In this document: in pieces, positions 43,401 to 58,400 of the stretch
How positions within the stretch are numbered: the first letter of the stretch is position 1
How the letters are laid out: every line of letters starts with the position of its first letter
Program-made: the position numbers and the translations under genes
Notes under the pieces: generated by a model
What the model was told of the DNA's origin: nothing
Database searches by the model: none
What the model saw: the letters and a program-made list of their open reading frames with translations, nothing else
Source of the DNA: Reticulitermes speratus
Lineage: Eukaryota > Arthropoda > Insecta > Blattodea > Rhinotermitidae
NCBI GenBank assembly: GCA_021186555.1
Contig: JAJKFL010000005.1
Coordinates: 6,589,678-6,653,677, forward strand
Length of the DNA: 64,000 nucleotides
Direction of reading: 5' to 3'

Positions 43401-46400
43401 CCTACTACAATGTAACAGTTAGACCCCAGAAGTATCACCCCTTATCAGTTGTTTAATTTTACATTTTGAATCAGTGAATATTTACACAGCCAATCCATTA
43501 GACCTGTATCAGTGGCAGCCATAAGGATACACAGTAGACAGTTGACACACACATGTGCACTGGACATCGCTACACAAGGTTTCTAGAGTGCCATTTTTGT
43601 TTCTTTAGCTATGATTTTGTGGCCCTGTTCTTCAAAATAATAAGTCATTTCAAATATGCACTGAACATAAGCAATGCAATATGTATTTTGAGAATATCAC
43701 TTTGGTTTCTTAGATATTCTCTGACATTACAAAATAAAACTAACTTGGAGCTGTATTTTGATAAGCAATTCTTAACTTTCACTTTTTTAGATATCATAAT
43801 ATTAGCAGTTGTCTGCACAAACACAAATTTTAATTTGATAAATGTGATGCTGAGTGAAATATACAATAGCACAACCACATATAACCCTTATTTCCATGGA
43901 TATACTGTGTTTAAGAATTTTAGACTACTTTCCAAACACAAAAATTTTGATTAAGAGTTAAAAGTTTTGTGCACCGTGTGGTTTAAATATTCACTTTCTA
44001 AACCCTTGTCATGGTGACATCTGCACTTTAAAATACATAATTTATTTTCTTTTAGATAAAAATATTACTGTAATTAATGTGGTTACACCTTTTTCTCCCC
44101 CACACTGACATGACAATGTACATTTACCATAACAGTAATTAGACAAACAGTCCTTCACATAGAAATCAACTGCAACATGAAAAACTAAGCAGGTAAAATA
44201 TGTTAAGTTTAAAATCACCACAACCATTACAGACACCAACTACAATGCAGTGCACAGTGCTTGTGTACTACATAATTATGCATACGTACAGGTAGACCAG
44301 GATCACCACGTTCTCCTTTGCTTCCAGGCTCACCTTGTGCTCCCTGCCAAAGAGAAAAAGCAGCATAGTTTATAACAGTGCTTTCATTAATTATCACTTA
44401 AGAAACTAACAAACACATGTGCCTTCAGTCATTGGAAATTAAAACTACAGCATGCAAAGGGTCAAATATAAAGCAATTATAAAAGAAAATTACAAATAAC
44501 CGCCAATGATTAGACAGTAAAACCCCGATTTAATGTTCCCGCATTTAGTGAAATCCCGGATTTAGTGATGATTTTTTCATGTCCCCACAATAGCTCCATA
44601 TTAACTGAAAACCTCGATTTAATGAAAACCTCGATTTAGTGAAATACATTCTAATCCCCCAGCAATTCATTAAACAGGGGTTTTACTGTATATAACTCCA
44701 AGCTGGTGATTTTGTATAAGTGCTGGTCACTATTCATAATAGCTATTAATTCAACTCTTATCATAACATACAAATGCAATCATGTGCTCTCATTCTGTTT
44801 ATAATTTTTAAATTAACAGCACATTAAATTTAAATTTGTGCTCTGAAACACTGACTCCAATTTATGACCTTTCATGCAATTGTAATTTTATTCAATGAGT
44901 AAATGGAAAATGGCATACCTTCATTCCATCAAGACCAGATGGTCCCTAAAGAAGAAAGAGAATAAAATCAAAAAAAGATGAACTTCAAACACTTATATTA
45001 TCACAAGTTTTCCGACATCAAAAACGTCAACATAAGTACACAAATAGCCATAAAAAGTGAGAAAATATATCTACAAAATATATTTCACATAAGCACAATG
45101 GTGGTGGCAGCAGTAATATCAGCTATGCACATATACACATACCACTTGCTTTGGGAGTGCAAATCACCAAGTTTAGGAGGCACCTTTAGCAGCACTGTCT
45201 AGCACCTCCAGTAATGTTTAACATACACTGTGTTGAACTTGGATCCCTAAAGCATATTGCCACATACAGAATATTCCAAGAATCAGGATGTTACAAATAA
45301 AATGTGTCTGCGAGCAACAGTCATTATAAAGCGATGAATTGATACAAAAGATTAATTTTTGACCAGAATTAAAAAGTCCAAAGACCTCCTAACAGACGAC
45401 AAGCTCTAAAGTGCAGGTCATGACATCATGGTTCTCAAGTACTGATGCTATCTGCTATGTGAGACTACACCACATAACCAATTTTATAGAGGGCCACGTA
45501 CATTCTACACACTTGTTTCATTTCATTTATACCAATCATCCTGAACTTTAGAAAGTTTGGTTGACTTTACTTCAGACACTGATTGTATTTAACATCTCAA
45601 ACATTCAAGTCTTCTGGGATGTTGAGCTGTCTCATCAAAGTTACAGGAACATAGTACCTTCAACATCTGGTCCAAGTAGTCCAAGAAAAAATGTTTCAGA
45701 CTGCTTACCTCTGACAATGAAGGCACTATGATCCTTCAAAATGTCAGAAATTACACATCCAGTGACACATCATCACATCCTACAAGACTTGAATCTACAG
45801 CAACACCACTGTGAGAACCTCAGATCTCACAAATTTAACATCCTGATACTTTGACATATGCTTGGAGAATATCAAGTTGCACTTTCGGTATAAAGACGAC
45901 ATAACAGACCTCAAATGCATGAAGAACATTCTCAAGTGGCAATATGAATTGATATGACATTCTGAACAGATACACATGTTCTCTGATTCAATATTGTGCC
46001 TAAGAAAGTAATCAAATGAGATATATGTAGTCCATGAGCATTAACTGTCACACACTCACATTTAGTAACTGAAGGAACAAATCATACACTGATATACTTA
46101 AACAACTTCACATTTAGTAACTGAACAAACAAATCATAAGCTTATACACTTAAATAACCTCACATTGAGTAAATGAAGGAACAAATCATAAGCTAACATA
46201 CTTAAATAACCTCACATGTAGTAGCTGAAGGAGCAAAATATGCCAGTATCCTTAAATAACCTCACATTTAGTAACTAAAGGAATAAAACATATGCTAATA
46301 TACTTAAACAAACACTGCAGAGTAATGTTTTGTAACATCGAAGTTGTCCTTTGGTTTTTCATGTAAAACAAAGCCCCTGTTTACAAGAGGTTGCTTGGTA

Positions 46401-49400
46401 GGCAGTTTAAGACAAATATTGGAGTTGTCTAGATTATAAAATTTTCTGTGTTGGAAATACAGGACACCTACGAAACTAAACACATTGCTCTCTAATTTGG
46501 GTCAGACATTGAAGTGATCCAAGAAGTAAGTTTCTTCAGCCACTGTAATACATTCCTATAAAAATAATTTCTGACATTCTGGAGGTACCTCCTGCATTTC
46601 TACCTAAAAATGAGCTTGCACTGAAAAATGTTTCCTCCTGAATATGTCGTCATGTAGTCACAAGGCACATACACATTTTATTAATGCTTTATTCTGATAA
46701 GTACATAAAAGTGCACAGGTACTAATGTAGATTATATCCTTATGGTTTTTCTATCATGGTGCATTAATGTCATAACAAGGGAATCTTCATCTCTACTTCT
46801 GTACAAAACTGAAATGTTCCCATTTGGATTGTGGGTTAATGATATTATCAATGACAGAGGGTTTTAAGAGGGAACCAGGACACCCACATACAGGAACAAA
46901 CACCACAATATGAGTGTAGACAGATACAATAACTGACTTCAGCACACACTGTGGGAGAGAAACAGACTGTATTGTATCATACAGGAGAAAGTCAGTGAAA
47001 CAGATTGTACACATATATAACTTTCAGTCAAAAAAGGGTACCTTCCCAAATATTTCATAAGCATCAGAATATAAGATACAGGTGCAAGTTACATTTTTTT
47101 TTATTTATGGAGTGATTCCCAAAGAAAAGTATACCAAGCTTAGACTCACACTGTAGATACCAAAATGTCTGGAAATGTGTGCTGTCTATTTAGTCCTGTA
47201 AACAGTCATGGGTGTGTATGTACACAGACACACACTAACAAATTACAAATGGGAATATCTGGCACATTACTGGCTAAGCATCCTCTTGTGGTGGGGTCTT
47301 GTTTTACTCTGTAAATAGAGTCGTTATCTGCTTAAACCAATACTGTTGAACATAAGACAACTCTTTAAGCTTGGCAAGCTTAGGAGGAAATAAGGATGTT
47401 AATAACATGTGAGGGAAGATTGGGCACAACCAGCAGTAGCAAGAGAAAGCAGAATGGACATAGGCACATGCACACAAGTTTATTTTCCAAGCAACATGAT
47501 TCTCATTACACTAAAACATTACACATTTCGACACTCTTTTAGAAATGGCTACAACCCTTTTGTATGGACAGATATCTTATTGGTAGTAATTAAATATTAT
47601 TTTACAGTTATACAATTTTAATTTAACAAAGAGATACACGTAGAAATATCAATATTTAAGTACGCATTTGTGATGAGTCTGTTTATAGGTGATGCACCAG
47701 ATCCACTTCAGTGTTATTTGAAATGGTTTTATTTTATACACGTTAGGCCAAGTCTGCATTTTTAACAGTATTAAAATTTATTTGGCACTAGTTTATGATA
47801 AACTTGTCTTTGAGCTTGAATCATGACAGCCATTAAGAGCTGCATGTTACAGGCAACAGTAAACCCACTATATTGTCTTTATGTTCCCACAAAACATGCA
47901 TGTTAGTTTCTATGACACTACAAGAAATAGTTTCTGTCACTATACGAAACAAACACAATATGATGCAGAAACAGACTTTTCAACTTTCATGATGGAAATC
48001 ACCTAACATAGCTTTGTCACAGGGAATTATTTAAGGACAGACTTCACATACTTACTGCCTACATTAGCAGCGTGTAACCTGCACATTGGACTGTTATCCA
48101 CAAGCAATTCTTACAGATTTCAGCTGTGGACAGCACTCTACCACCCTGGCTAACTTGTAAGTTTTGGTCAGTCATCTAATTCTTGTTTTCACTCCATCAA
48201 TCGTGTTCTTGCATTCTTTCTCTACGTTCCCTTTCATCAGAGATAATCTAATTTAATAAGGTCTGAACTATAAGGCAGTAATTAACAAGAGAGGCAATGT
48301 ACGTATAACATAACATTGTGCTGCATTCACATAACCATTGCTGCAGTGAAAACGCAACAATGCACTCTGTGTTTCTTCCACATTATCTCATAAACAGCAC
48401 AATCTTTGGAAAACATTTATTGAAGATAAAATATGTGTTTTGATTTTCTCTACAACTTTTTTCTAAAACATTTCTCATTCTAAGAATAATTCTGAGAGAT
48501 ATTATCATAAATTAACATAGGTCTTCAGATAAAGTACCCGTTATTCTTGTCCCATGTTAATCAAACTTGAATTTTCTCGACAGATCAAATTTAATGAAAA
48601 TCTGTCTAGTGGGAGCCAAGTTTTTCCAAAAGGACAGACAGACATGATGAAGCTAATACTTGCTTTTTGTGATGTGAACGTGCCTAAAAAAGAAAATTAG
48701 GCTGTGTACGTAAAATGCAACATTGTGGCCTGTTCAAATCACCACTGTTGCAGTGGAAATGCAACAGTACAATTCAGTATGTATTCCTGAGTTACATGTC
48801 ACTTAAAACAATACAAAAATATTTACTGTTGCATGAAAATGCTTTTACAGCAAATTTATGTTGCCAGCAACAATAAAATGTACTTATGTCTTCATGCAAA
48901 GTGCCCTAAATTTCTGTTCGATTTTAACCAAATTTGGAGTTTCTTGACACATTTTCATGGAAGTCTCAATATCAAATTTCACATCAATCTGTCCAGTGGG
49001 AGCCGTGCCGATATATGCCGATGGACAAACATGATGAAGTTAATGGGCGCTTTTCATGACTATGTGAACACACCTAATGACATTCAATGACGTTCATAGG
49101 CAGTGTTGTGGTAGACAGAGTTAAGGTAGCATGCATGAGAGTGTAAAATTCGTACACACTTAAAACATTTATGCTGAATATTGCTGAAATTAAAAGCTAC
49201 ATACGTATCACAACAACCATGTGTCTGAGATCTCTCTGTAATTTCTGGACAGAACAAAATACATGTAACTGCTTATTGAAATATGAAAACACCACTTAAC
49301 AAATGTTTATTTTTGCATGCGGCAAATAAAAATGTCTGTTTGCTAATGTAATGTCTCCTTATTAAATAGAATACTTTTACTTTGAAAAGTCATTCACACT

Positions 49401-52400
49401 CTGAAAATATTACATTTTTCAGCACATCCTCAAAGGCAGCTGTGATAATATCATGCAAATTTCTTCTATTTTTTCTTTAGAAATACTGCAGGACATGCAT
49501 GCTGCAGTATTCAGTATACACAATCTAAGTATTATATTTATGCCCTCAGTAGGGGAATGAACAATGAAAACATGGGGCCCACAGAAGTTATGAATTCCCA
49601 CTAAATATGTATTAATATAACAATTTTTGCAACATTTTACTAACAATATATGAATGATTTGTAATGAATACAAAGTATGCAAATAATTTGCTACTTTACT
49701 ACCAGGTAAAGCCATGAAGCATATAAGTTTTTCCATTTTATGTAACATCAAATGAATGTTTGAGATGCATGGTCCAAACTCATGGATCAACCAATCTTAT
49801 CAAAGAAATTGTAATGAAACCTGATGGAAAAAGCCTCAGAGTTCAATACTCAGTAAATGCAAAGGTAGGAGATAAATTCTCTCTAAAAAAAAAAGGAACT
49901 AGAGTAATAAGGGGTCTTTATGGATAATGTATGAATTTACAGCACAGGGTGGCCATCACGACTTTGAACATTCTTTGAAAGTAGACAAAATTATTTTGCT
50001 TGGCTTGTGCTATATAAACATGCCTTTTTCTTAAATCACCCATCAAAGAATGACTGCATGATAGAACTTCAAGCAGTATGCTGGCACTGGCAGAGTATCA
50101 CTGACAGAGAATGGGCTGTTCCAAAATGAGGTCACTATCAATTCTAACGCTGTAATGCATTTAGTGGTCACATCTTAAATACTGTGACATAATTATTACA
50201 GTGATCAGTTTCCATGACAATATATTCAGTTGCCAGGGAAGTTACTTTGCTTTGTTAAGTGTATATAATTAATATGTGCCATATTAGAGCCATTTTAAGA
50301 GCACAAAATCAATAAGGTGATAATGAGAACTAAACTAAATATTATGCTCGGAACCAGTCTGTTTGTAAGTACCCCTCACATGTATTCTGTTTAAACAAAT
50401 ACTTGTAATGGTCCACTTTTGAAAAAGAAAGAAAGAAACGCACAAAATAAAGGAACATGCTACCTGAAGAGTATTTACAGCAGTGGTGACCTACATCAAT
50501 CTAAAAATATGAGATAAAGAACATGTTACCAACAGCCATAAAAAGCTGACATGATATCTCATAGAAACAAACACAATATAGTGGGATATGCAGAAAGAAT
50601 CAATATAAAAATATCTACTCTATCTTTACACTACTAATAAACTTTCACATTTTAAAAAAAAACAGCATATGAAATCACTGTTATACACAACATATTGATT
50701 CTCTCTGTAGCTATATTAACTTTCTGAACTGTTATCATCCCTGTCACTATATTAACTTTCTGAACTGTTATCAGGATACCAGACTACCTCAATGCCTGTT
50801 TGCATCAATACTCATCACTTTGGTTTACAATTTGATTAAGACAGAAATATGATACAAAATACAGAAACTGAAACACATTTTAATGACTATATTCCCATGA
50901 CTGTCAAATTGATACTTTGTGATGTCATGTCAACAGCTATTAATTCCTACTGTCCAGGACAATGTTACAAAAGAACTTTGTGTGACTTGTTCACATTGTT
51001 TACATGCATTGCACAAATTTCCACAAGACACTAGTTCCGCTTAGTGCCCTTCCAGTCACACACACACATATATATAACTTCTGTCATCATCATTCCATTC
51101 CTACACCAATTTATTTTAAGTACTCTAGTTATATAAAACTGTCTTACAAATACTGACCAATAAGGTACTGAATATCATTGCAAACAGACAGTAAGTTGTT
51201 TGTTAGTCTACTGACGAAGCCATCCCATCAGCATGTTGTTAGTTGGTGAGCATGGTTAGTTTGATGGCTTCATGGACTGAGTAGGTTTTTATCTTTTTAA
51301 GAATGTGTAGGTCTTACCATAGCCCCAGATTTTCCCATCTCCCCAGGCCGACCTGGTTCACCTCGGAGACCCATTGGGCCCTGCAAAATGACAGAAGGTT
51401 CAATGCAGACAGAATGGAATTTTAATCTAAAGTGTTCCACAGACCGCAGTACATGGTTTGCAGCATAAAATTCTCTAATAGACTGGCACAGAATTCAAGT
51501 TGATAAAGGTCACCTCTCTGAATCCCATATAAAAAAAAAAGAAGAGACAAATAATAATTTTATGTCTATAATTTTGTGTGGAAAAGAAAAGTTAAAAGAG
51601 TTTTATACCGAATATATATCTAGACCTTAAAAGGTGTGTGTGTGTGTGTGTGTGTGTGTGTCACAACTAATCAGAAAATAAAGATAGGAGCTTGAAATTT
51701 TGGCAGCAGGTTTTGGAAGATTAAGAGAAGTGCTATCCTAACATTACAAATCAGCTGTTGAGAACGAAACAATGATTTGTAGTTATTTTAACTTCGTATA
51801 TTGTAGACAATTTCTGTGCAAAATATGTAACTAACAGCAGCATGACTATGTGAAAACAACTTTGAGATTTCTTTGTGGGTAGTAACCAGTCAACCACTGT
51901 AGGCACACACATGAACTGTAGAGAGAGACAGGTAATACATACAAACATACACGATGTACAAAACTTTTCACATTACAAATTACAACTACTGCTTGGAGCT
52001 ACGAGGATATGTCAACAACTACCTGTACTAACATAAACTACTTACAATGATACATCAGTAAGGAATATAATACTGGCAGCCTTTATAAGTGAACAGACAG
52101 TCACAGGAAAGTAAGACCATACAGATCATCCCTGATATTCCTGTTTTCAAACAATTGTGCTTTGTAACAGGAAAATAACACCTTCTTAACCCATTTAAAG
52201 ATATACCAAACGGGTGTTTGTAACACATCATCTGCACTTCAAAACAGTGAATTTTCAACAACTGTGTGGTCACATAAGTCCACATCCTGGCAAATAATGA
52301 ACACTGACTTAAAAGCAGTTTATTTGCTGAAAATCTTCTGTATTGCAGTACTAACATAACTAAATGTACTGTTAATCATTTGACTGCCACATGGCACTGA

Positions 52401-55400
52401 TTCTCATTACTAATTTTCAGTACATCTCAGATCATGTTCTATAGAATCCCTACAGACTACTACTCTAAGAGGCTTGGTACACACACAGTGTGTGTACATG
52501 ACCATAAGTGGATCGAAATTATGGTTCCATGTTGGGAGTTTTCTTTTTATATTAAATTACAATAATTCATAAATATTGATTTGATAAAAATGAGGCCAAT
52601 TGTACTTTTTCATTGCCTGAGGTGTATGATATGTTTTAATCATTACGTTGCCTTGTACAAATGTATTCAACTAGTTTTTGTATACATAATTGTATTGTGG
52701 CTCATGGTCTAATGTGTATTAATGGGTATTATATGTTTTTGCTTAATTGTTTTTGTACAAATGAACTCAACTAGTTATTATACATAAGGTTATATCTCTG
52801 ACAATGTACGGATATATTGTATGTCATAACTGTCATATTGTATGTCATAATCTTTCTATAGGGATCTAAGTGATTGTACAATATTGTATATGTCTGACTA
52901 ACTCTACATCCTATGGGTGAATTTAACCCTCATAAGGATCTACAGAGTGATTAAATAAATGAAATGAAATAATTTTATTATAAACACTTACTGGTAATCC
53001 CATTGGCCCTGGGTCACCTTTTGCCCCTTTTTCTCCCTGAAATGAAAGCATCACCACTTACTAGCTATGCACGTATGGTTCCATTAATGCAATATTTAAT
53101 AAATAATACGAGTACAACATAAATTTCTGCTTTCTTTAACAACCAGGCTTTTGCTTACAGGTTCGCCTTTTGTTCCATCCATGCCTCTGTCACCTTTAAT
53201 TCCAGGTGGACCTTGCAAACCTGATGTGCCTGGTGGCCCAGGTGGTCCTGGGGGACCAACTACCTGCAACAGTTTAAATCAGTACATCTCACAACAGTTT
53301 GTGGTAAGACATATGTTAGTGACTTAAATAATTCTGAGGTTATTCAGGTGGTATGAACCATAAAACCATCAACAACACAACACACACTCATTCAAACTCC
53401 AAAGAAGTAACTTTCATGTGTCCGTAGGCAGTAAATAGTCAATATGCATATGTGATTACAGAATATTTAAAACATGTTACGAAAACTTCCAGCAAATATA
53501 AGAATTCTATTCCATACTGACATTTGACATATGAAAAACTACTTACAAATTCACCTCCACTTCCTTCAAAAGTTCCATCTCCCTGAAAAAATAAACATTG
53601 TTTTATTCATGTGTATGGTCCTTAGTAAATGATTTGTGTATTTGCTGGTACAAATTATTAATCCTTATACCTAAATAAATGTATTAAGACTAATTACAGC
53701 AGTGGAACTAAAACTTCCAGTACATACAAGACATGAGATGCACTGATATGTTTATCTTTCTCAGGACCTTTTTATCTCTAATTAGGAGTTTGAGAACTTT
53801 TAAATTAAATAACAACTACATATATAAATTACTTGTTTCATTGCACAAAACTATAAACCTTTCTTTAGGCAGATAATTACATAATAGCTATATAACTGCT
53901 AATTATATAACAGCATTATAAAACTCAGCAATGCATTTTATTTCAAATGTTTTCTTTGAGCAGTATATTTTAGCAGGCCCAGACCCAAAGATACAAACAT
54001 TTTTTAACCTTTCACAGATGAATGGAACAATGTCGCACTAAATGTTCACCCTGTTCGTAAGAAAGGAAAAACACTGTCCCACAGTGGGCATTTAAATTTA
54101 ATTGTGCTGCCGCCACAGCAGAAAACTGGCATTTAAAAGGCTGTATCCAAAAGATTAATGTCAGTACTATTAATAGTTGAAACCTTCCAGCCAAACTCTG
54201 GCCACCACCATGTTACAGGGTATTGAAATTCCCTGTTCCCCTGTCATTAAAATTAGTTCTTTTCTATGCACAGCTTTATTTATGATAACATCTGTAGAAA
54301 GAAGTGTAGTGTTATTGTTGTTTGGTTTTAAAAAAATTACAGAGCACTGGACTGACCTGTAACAAAACAAATTTCACACCTGCTTCTCCTTTGCAATGTC
54401 GCTTGATGGTAGAAAGCACAATGAACATTCAACAGTAACACTATACACTACAACATATGAAACTTATTTACCTGTCTTCTTCTGAGTTTTTTGTATTTCT
54501 GCGGACCACAGTATGTGCCGGGAAAAGAAAAAAGAAAAGTATTTAAAGCAAACGGTTATGAGGAATTTCCCTATTTCATTTCTGCAAACAAAAATTTTCC
54601 TTCATTTCAACTGATCAGCAATATCATAAATTATAATGAAATAATTTTTGTTCTCTTCAATTAAAATAGGGGGTAAAGTAGGAACTTGCAGCAAGGAAAG
54701 TTAGAACTGCAAAGTATTCATTGTGCACACCTGCTGGAAACTGGCAAATACTTTGTACTGAACATTACTTGGTTGTAACATTACAACTGTCATAAGATGT
54801 TTCAAAAGATTTATATATGGTCATTCAGAAATGTATTATCAGTTTCCATTTCAATCAGAAAAGTACCTTATTCTTGTACAGGAATGGAGTCTACTCAGCT
54901 AGACCCACTAGATAAAACTTATCTTCATTAGCAGAACATTGTATTTTAATCAGACAATGAACAAAGCACAAACAGAATATAATGATACTAAAGCAATGTC
55001 ATTAAACTTCAAAATGATATCATATGGAAGAGAACAGCAAAATCATCATTAAACTTTCAGAACTCAATGTATACAGGCAATTAAATTATTTGACAGTAAC
55101 ACCAGAAACATATTTACTATAATAATTCATTACAACAAAATTAGCTAAAGTTTTTTGGTGGTTTAGTATATAACTAAAATTTATACACGTAAGATAAAAC
55201 TGACACATTCTGTAGCTTACCGATTCACCCTTTTCACCTTTCTCGCCTTTTTGTCCGGGATAACCCTGCAAAAATAACAGATATTTACAGTAAAAAACAA
55301 ACAGAAATATTAAATTCCATAATAAAATGATTCAAGAGGTTATCAGAGGTTTGGCTCTAAGATAACTGTACCCCTTTCCCCATATTCCAAGCAGTCTTGC

Positions 55401-58400
55401 ATAAAGTTAAGAGATATTGGTAATTCAATGCTGACTACACAGATCTTCAGTTACTCTCTTTTCTAATCAATGAATACACCAGGATTTTGGCCTCTCATAA
55501 TAAAAATTACACTTTTCTTAAGTAAAGCATCTGTTGTTACAAAGGTACTGACAAACCTCATTGGTATCTTTGCATACAAAATGCAATGGGAATATGCGAT
55601 TTGCATGCCAGATAATTAAGGCAAAAATACACACACACTCATAATATTTAATATGTACTGCTTTTTGACAGCAACAATGGTTATGCAAATGCGCCTCAAT
55701 GTTATGTCATATGTACATTGCCTGTCCTCTTTCTAATTTAAAAGATTTTGTACTGAAATTTGAAATACAAGACTTATCATGTACAAAGTCCAGTCACCTT
55801 AATTAATTTTAAACATCACTTTTGTGATGGGTCTAAATAAAGTGACACATATCCTTCGAACCGTTTTACAATATGAGGGAGTGAGAGACACTTTATTTAA
55901 GAACACCGTAACTTCTAATATCGCCGATCCCAGTGGCCACGCGGTCTAAGGCATGGGTCTACGGCCGTTCGCTTACTGGGATTGTGGGTTCAAATCCCGC
56001 CTAGGGCATGGATGTCTTGTCTCTTGTGTGTGTTGTGTGTTGTCAGGTAGAGGTCTCTGCGACGAGCTGGTCCCTCATCCAGAGGAGTCCTACCGAGTGT
56101 GGTGTATCTAAAAAGTGAGATCATGAAGCCTCGAAAAATGAGGCGGCCTAGGCCCCCAAGGGGCTGTCGAGCCATTGGAAAAAAAAAAAAACTTCTAATA
56201 TTACACAGTGTCAGTGATAAAGCGACCAAATAATAGTATCAATCACTGGTGGAATGATACTGACAAGAATAAATTTAAGTACTCAGAGGAAAAACCTGTC
56301 CAAGTGGCAATCTGTCAACCACCAGTCTCACATGGACTGGCCTGGGACCGAACCTGTGCCTCCACAGGCAGGTGACTAACCACCTGAGACACAGCACAGC
56401 CAAACCTTACAGCATAGTATGACACTTGCGCTATATACATAAATTCCATGTGTGTCTATGCACTCCGATACCTAATCGGTAGGCAGATGTAATGCACAAA
56501 TTTAATGACGTGCACCTTTTCAATGGTACCCAAGAGTATATTCATGTTTTCCCATTGTTCTTCTTAATGTACATACAATTGTGCGCTAAAACAATTAAAT
56601 AACTGTGCTCTTGGGAATGTATTTCTGTGCATATTGAATAGCCAATTAGTATCAACATGTTGTAAGTTATAAATGCATCACAACCACAATCTTACTAATA
56701 TGGAATATGCAACTACTGTTACAACTGATGGCATATGATGTATCATTCAGCTAATATTAACATGCAATATGTGTGATTAAATTTGTAATGACTCACAGGT
56801 GGACCAGGCAATCCAGGAGGGCCCATGAGTCCTGGGGGTCCAATATCTCCATAGTCTCCCTTCTCTCCTTTGGGTCCTGCTTGGCCCTGACAAAACAGTA
56901 AATGTTTTCAGCCCCTGGGACACAGACTACACAGTTCAATAAGTTTCAAATTTCCAACATTTTTTCATAGACCAATACTCTGTGATAATAGCTTTTATGG
57001 ACAACACCATAATATGGGGGAATAATGAACAGACATGCCAATTAAAAGGAATTGTCACAAGTGGAAAAAGGTGATTAAAACACATGAATTGCACATTAAT
57101 TTGAATGAAACGGAAACAGAAAAGAGTGCAAGGAATTCAGACAATATAGGATTATTCATAATTCCCTGACACATTTCATAAAATCAGTACACTTGAATGG
57201 CGGAAAGGATGGCCGTACGACTGCACCCGCAGATGCTTGTGAAGAATTCACCACAGGATAGCTTGTGGGATACCCAGCTCTCGACTTGCTCTGTTAGTGG
57301 TCTTACGGGGGCTGCATTGAAAGGCCTTCCTCACACGCTCCAACTTTATTTTTAAAATAGTTTGTACTAATTGTTTGGCCTTGAGCTGCCACTATTGTAC
57401 TTGCTGTTTCTCCCTCGATGTCTCCAAATTTTAGCCATCTATATGACTGTTCATTATCCACCAGTTTTTCATCTATGTTACGTGGGAATTGTCCATGCAT
57501 CCTTTTCCCTTGCCATCTTTCTTATGTCTTATCTGTTGTGCTGTCCTTTATTTGTCTTGTTTCTGTCTGTAATTCTCTCTTGAGGCTTCTAGCTGTCTGT
57601 AACATTGCTGAGTTAGTGTTGTGTTGGTGCATTCAAACAATTTCTATTAGTGGATCTTCTATGCTGTCTACTCATCTGGTTATGACGGCATATCAAACAA
57701 AATTCTAAAACTATGCGGAGATTACCTTGGTCAACCTCTTGCATATATTTTCAATAAATCACCAACTCTAGGTAAATTTCTGGATCGTCTAAAATACTCT
57801 GTAGTAAACCCTCTATTTAAAAAAAGGTGACAAGTCTGAATTATCTAACCACAGACCTAGTTCCTCACTTACTGGATTTTCCAAGATTTTTGAAGTACTA
57901 ATATTTTGAAGGCTTAATCAACATTTACAAAACCATAATATACTTGTTTCTGATCAGTTTGGATTTCAAAGAGTGTATCAACAGATAATGCTACATATAA
58001 ATTAATGGAAACTATTTTCAATGCTTGGAATATGAAAAGATATGTAACAGATGTTTTCTGCGACCTTACAAAAGCTTTTGATTGTGTAAACCATGCACTT
58101 CTGTTACACAAACTACAGTTTTATGGTGTTAGGGGTACAACTGTAGATTGGTTTAAATTGTATCTATTTAACAGGAAACAAAGAGTGGAAATTTTGTTTT
58201 CAAGTACTTGTAACTACTATTCAAGATGGGAAACTGTTAGATATGGGTTTCCACAGGGCTCAGTTTTGGGTCCGCTGTTGTTTAATTTATACATCAATGA
58301 TTTTCCAGGTTCAATTCATATAGACCCTGACGTTATATTGTTTGTTGATGACACCAGTATATTTATTTCTAATAGTGATTGTACGCATCTGTAGTATGGA

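Larger units (their letters stand above)
41360..44289. other. Collagen intron
   Basis: 2.9 kb with palindrome P8 and a family B SINE. A 133-codon open frame at 43553 has no family resemblance and is judged spurious. Confidence 0.7.
44946..51317. other. Large collagen intron
   Basis: 6.4 kb with two tandem-repeat blocks (46030, 48300). No further Gly-X-Y exon was seen, but a tiny one could be missed. Confidence 0.6.

Noticed and set aside
43553..43954. 133-codon open frame with hydrophobic stretches
   Set aside because: AT-rich intron sequence, no motif, no homology I can name.
48833..49090. 85-codon open frame
   Set aside because: Lies in a diverged tandem repeat; no family resemblance.
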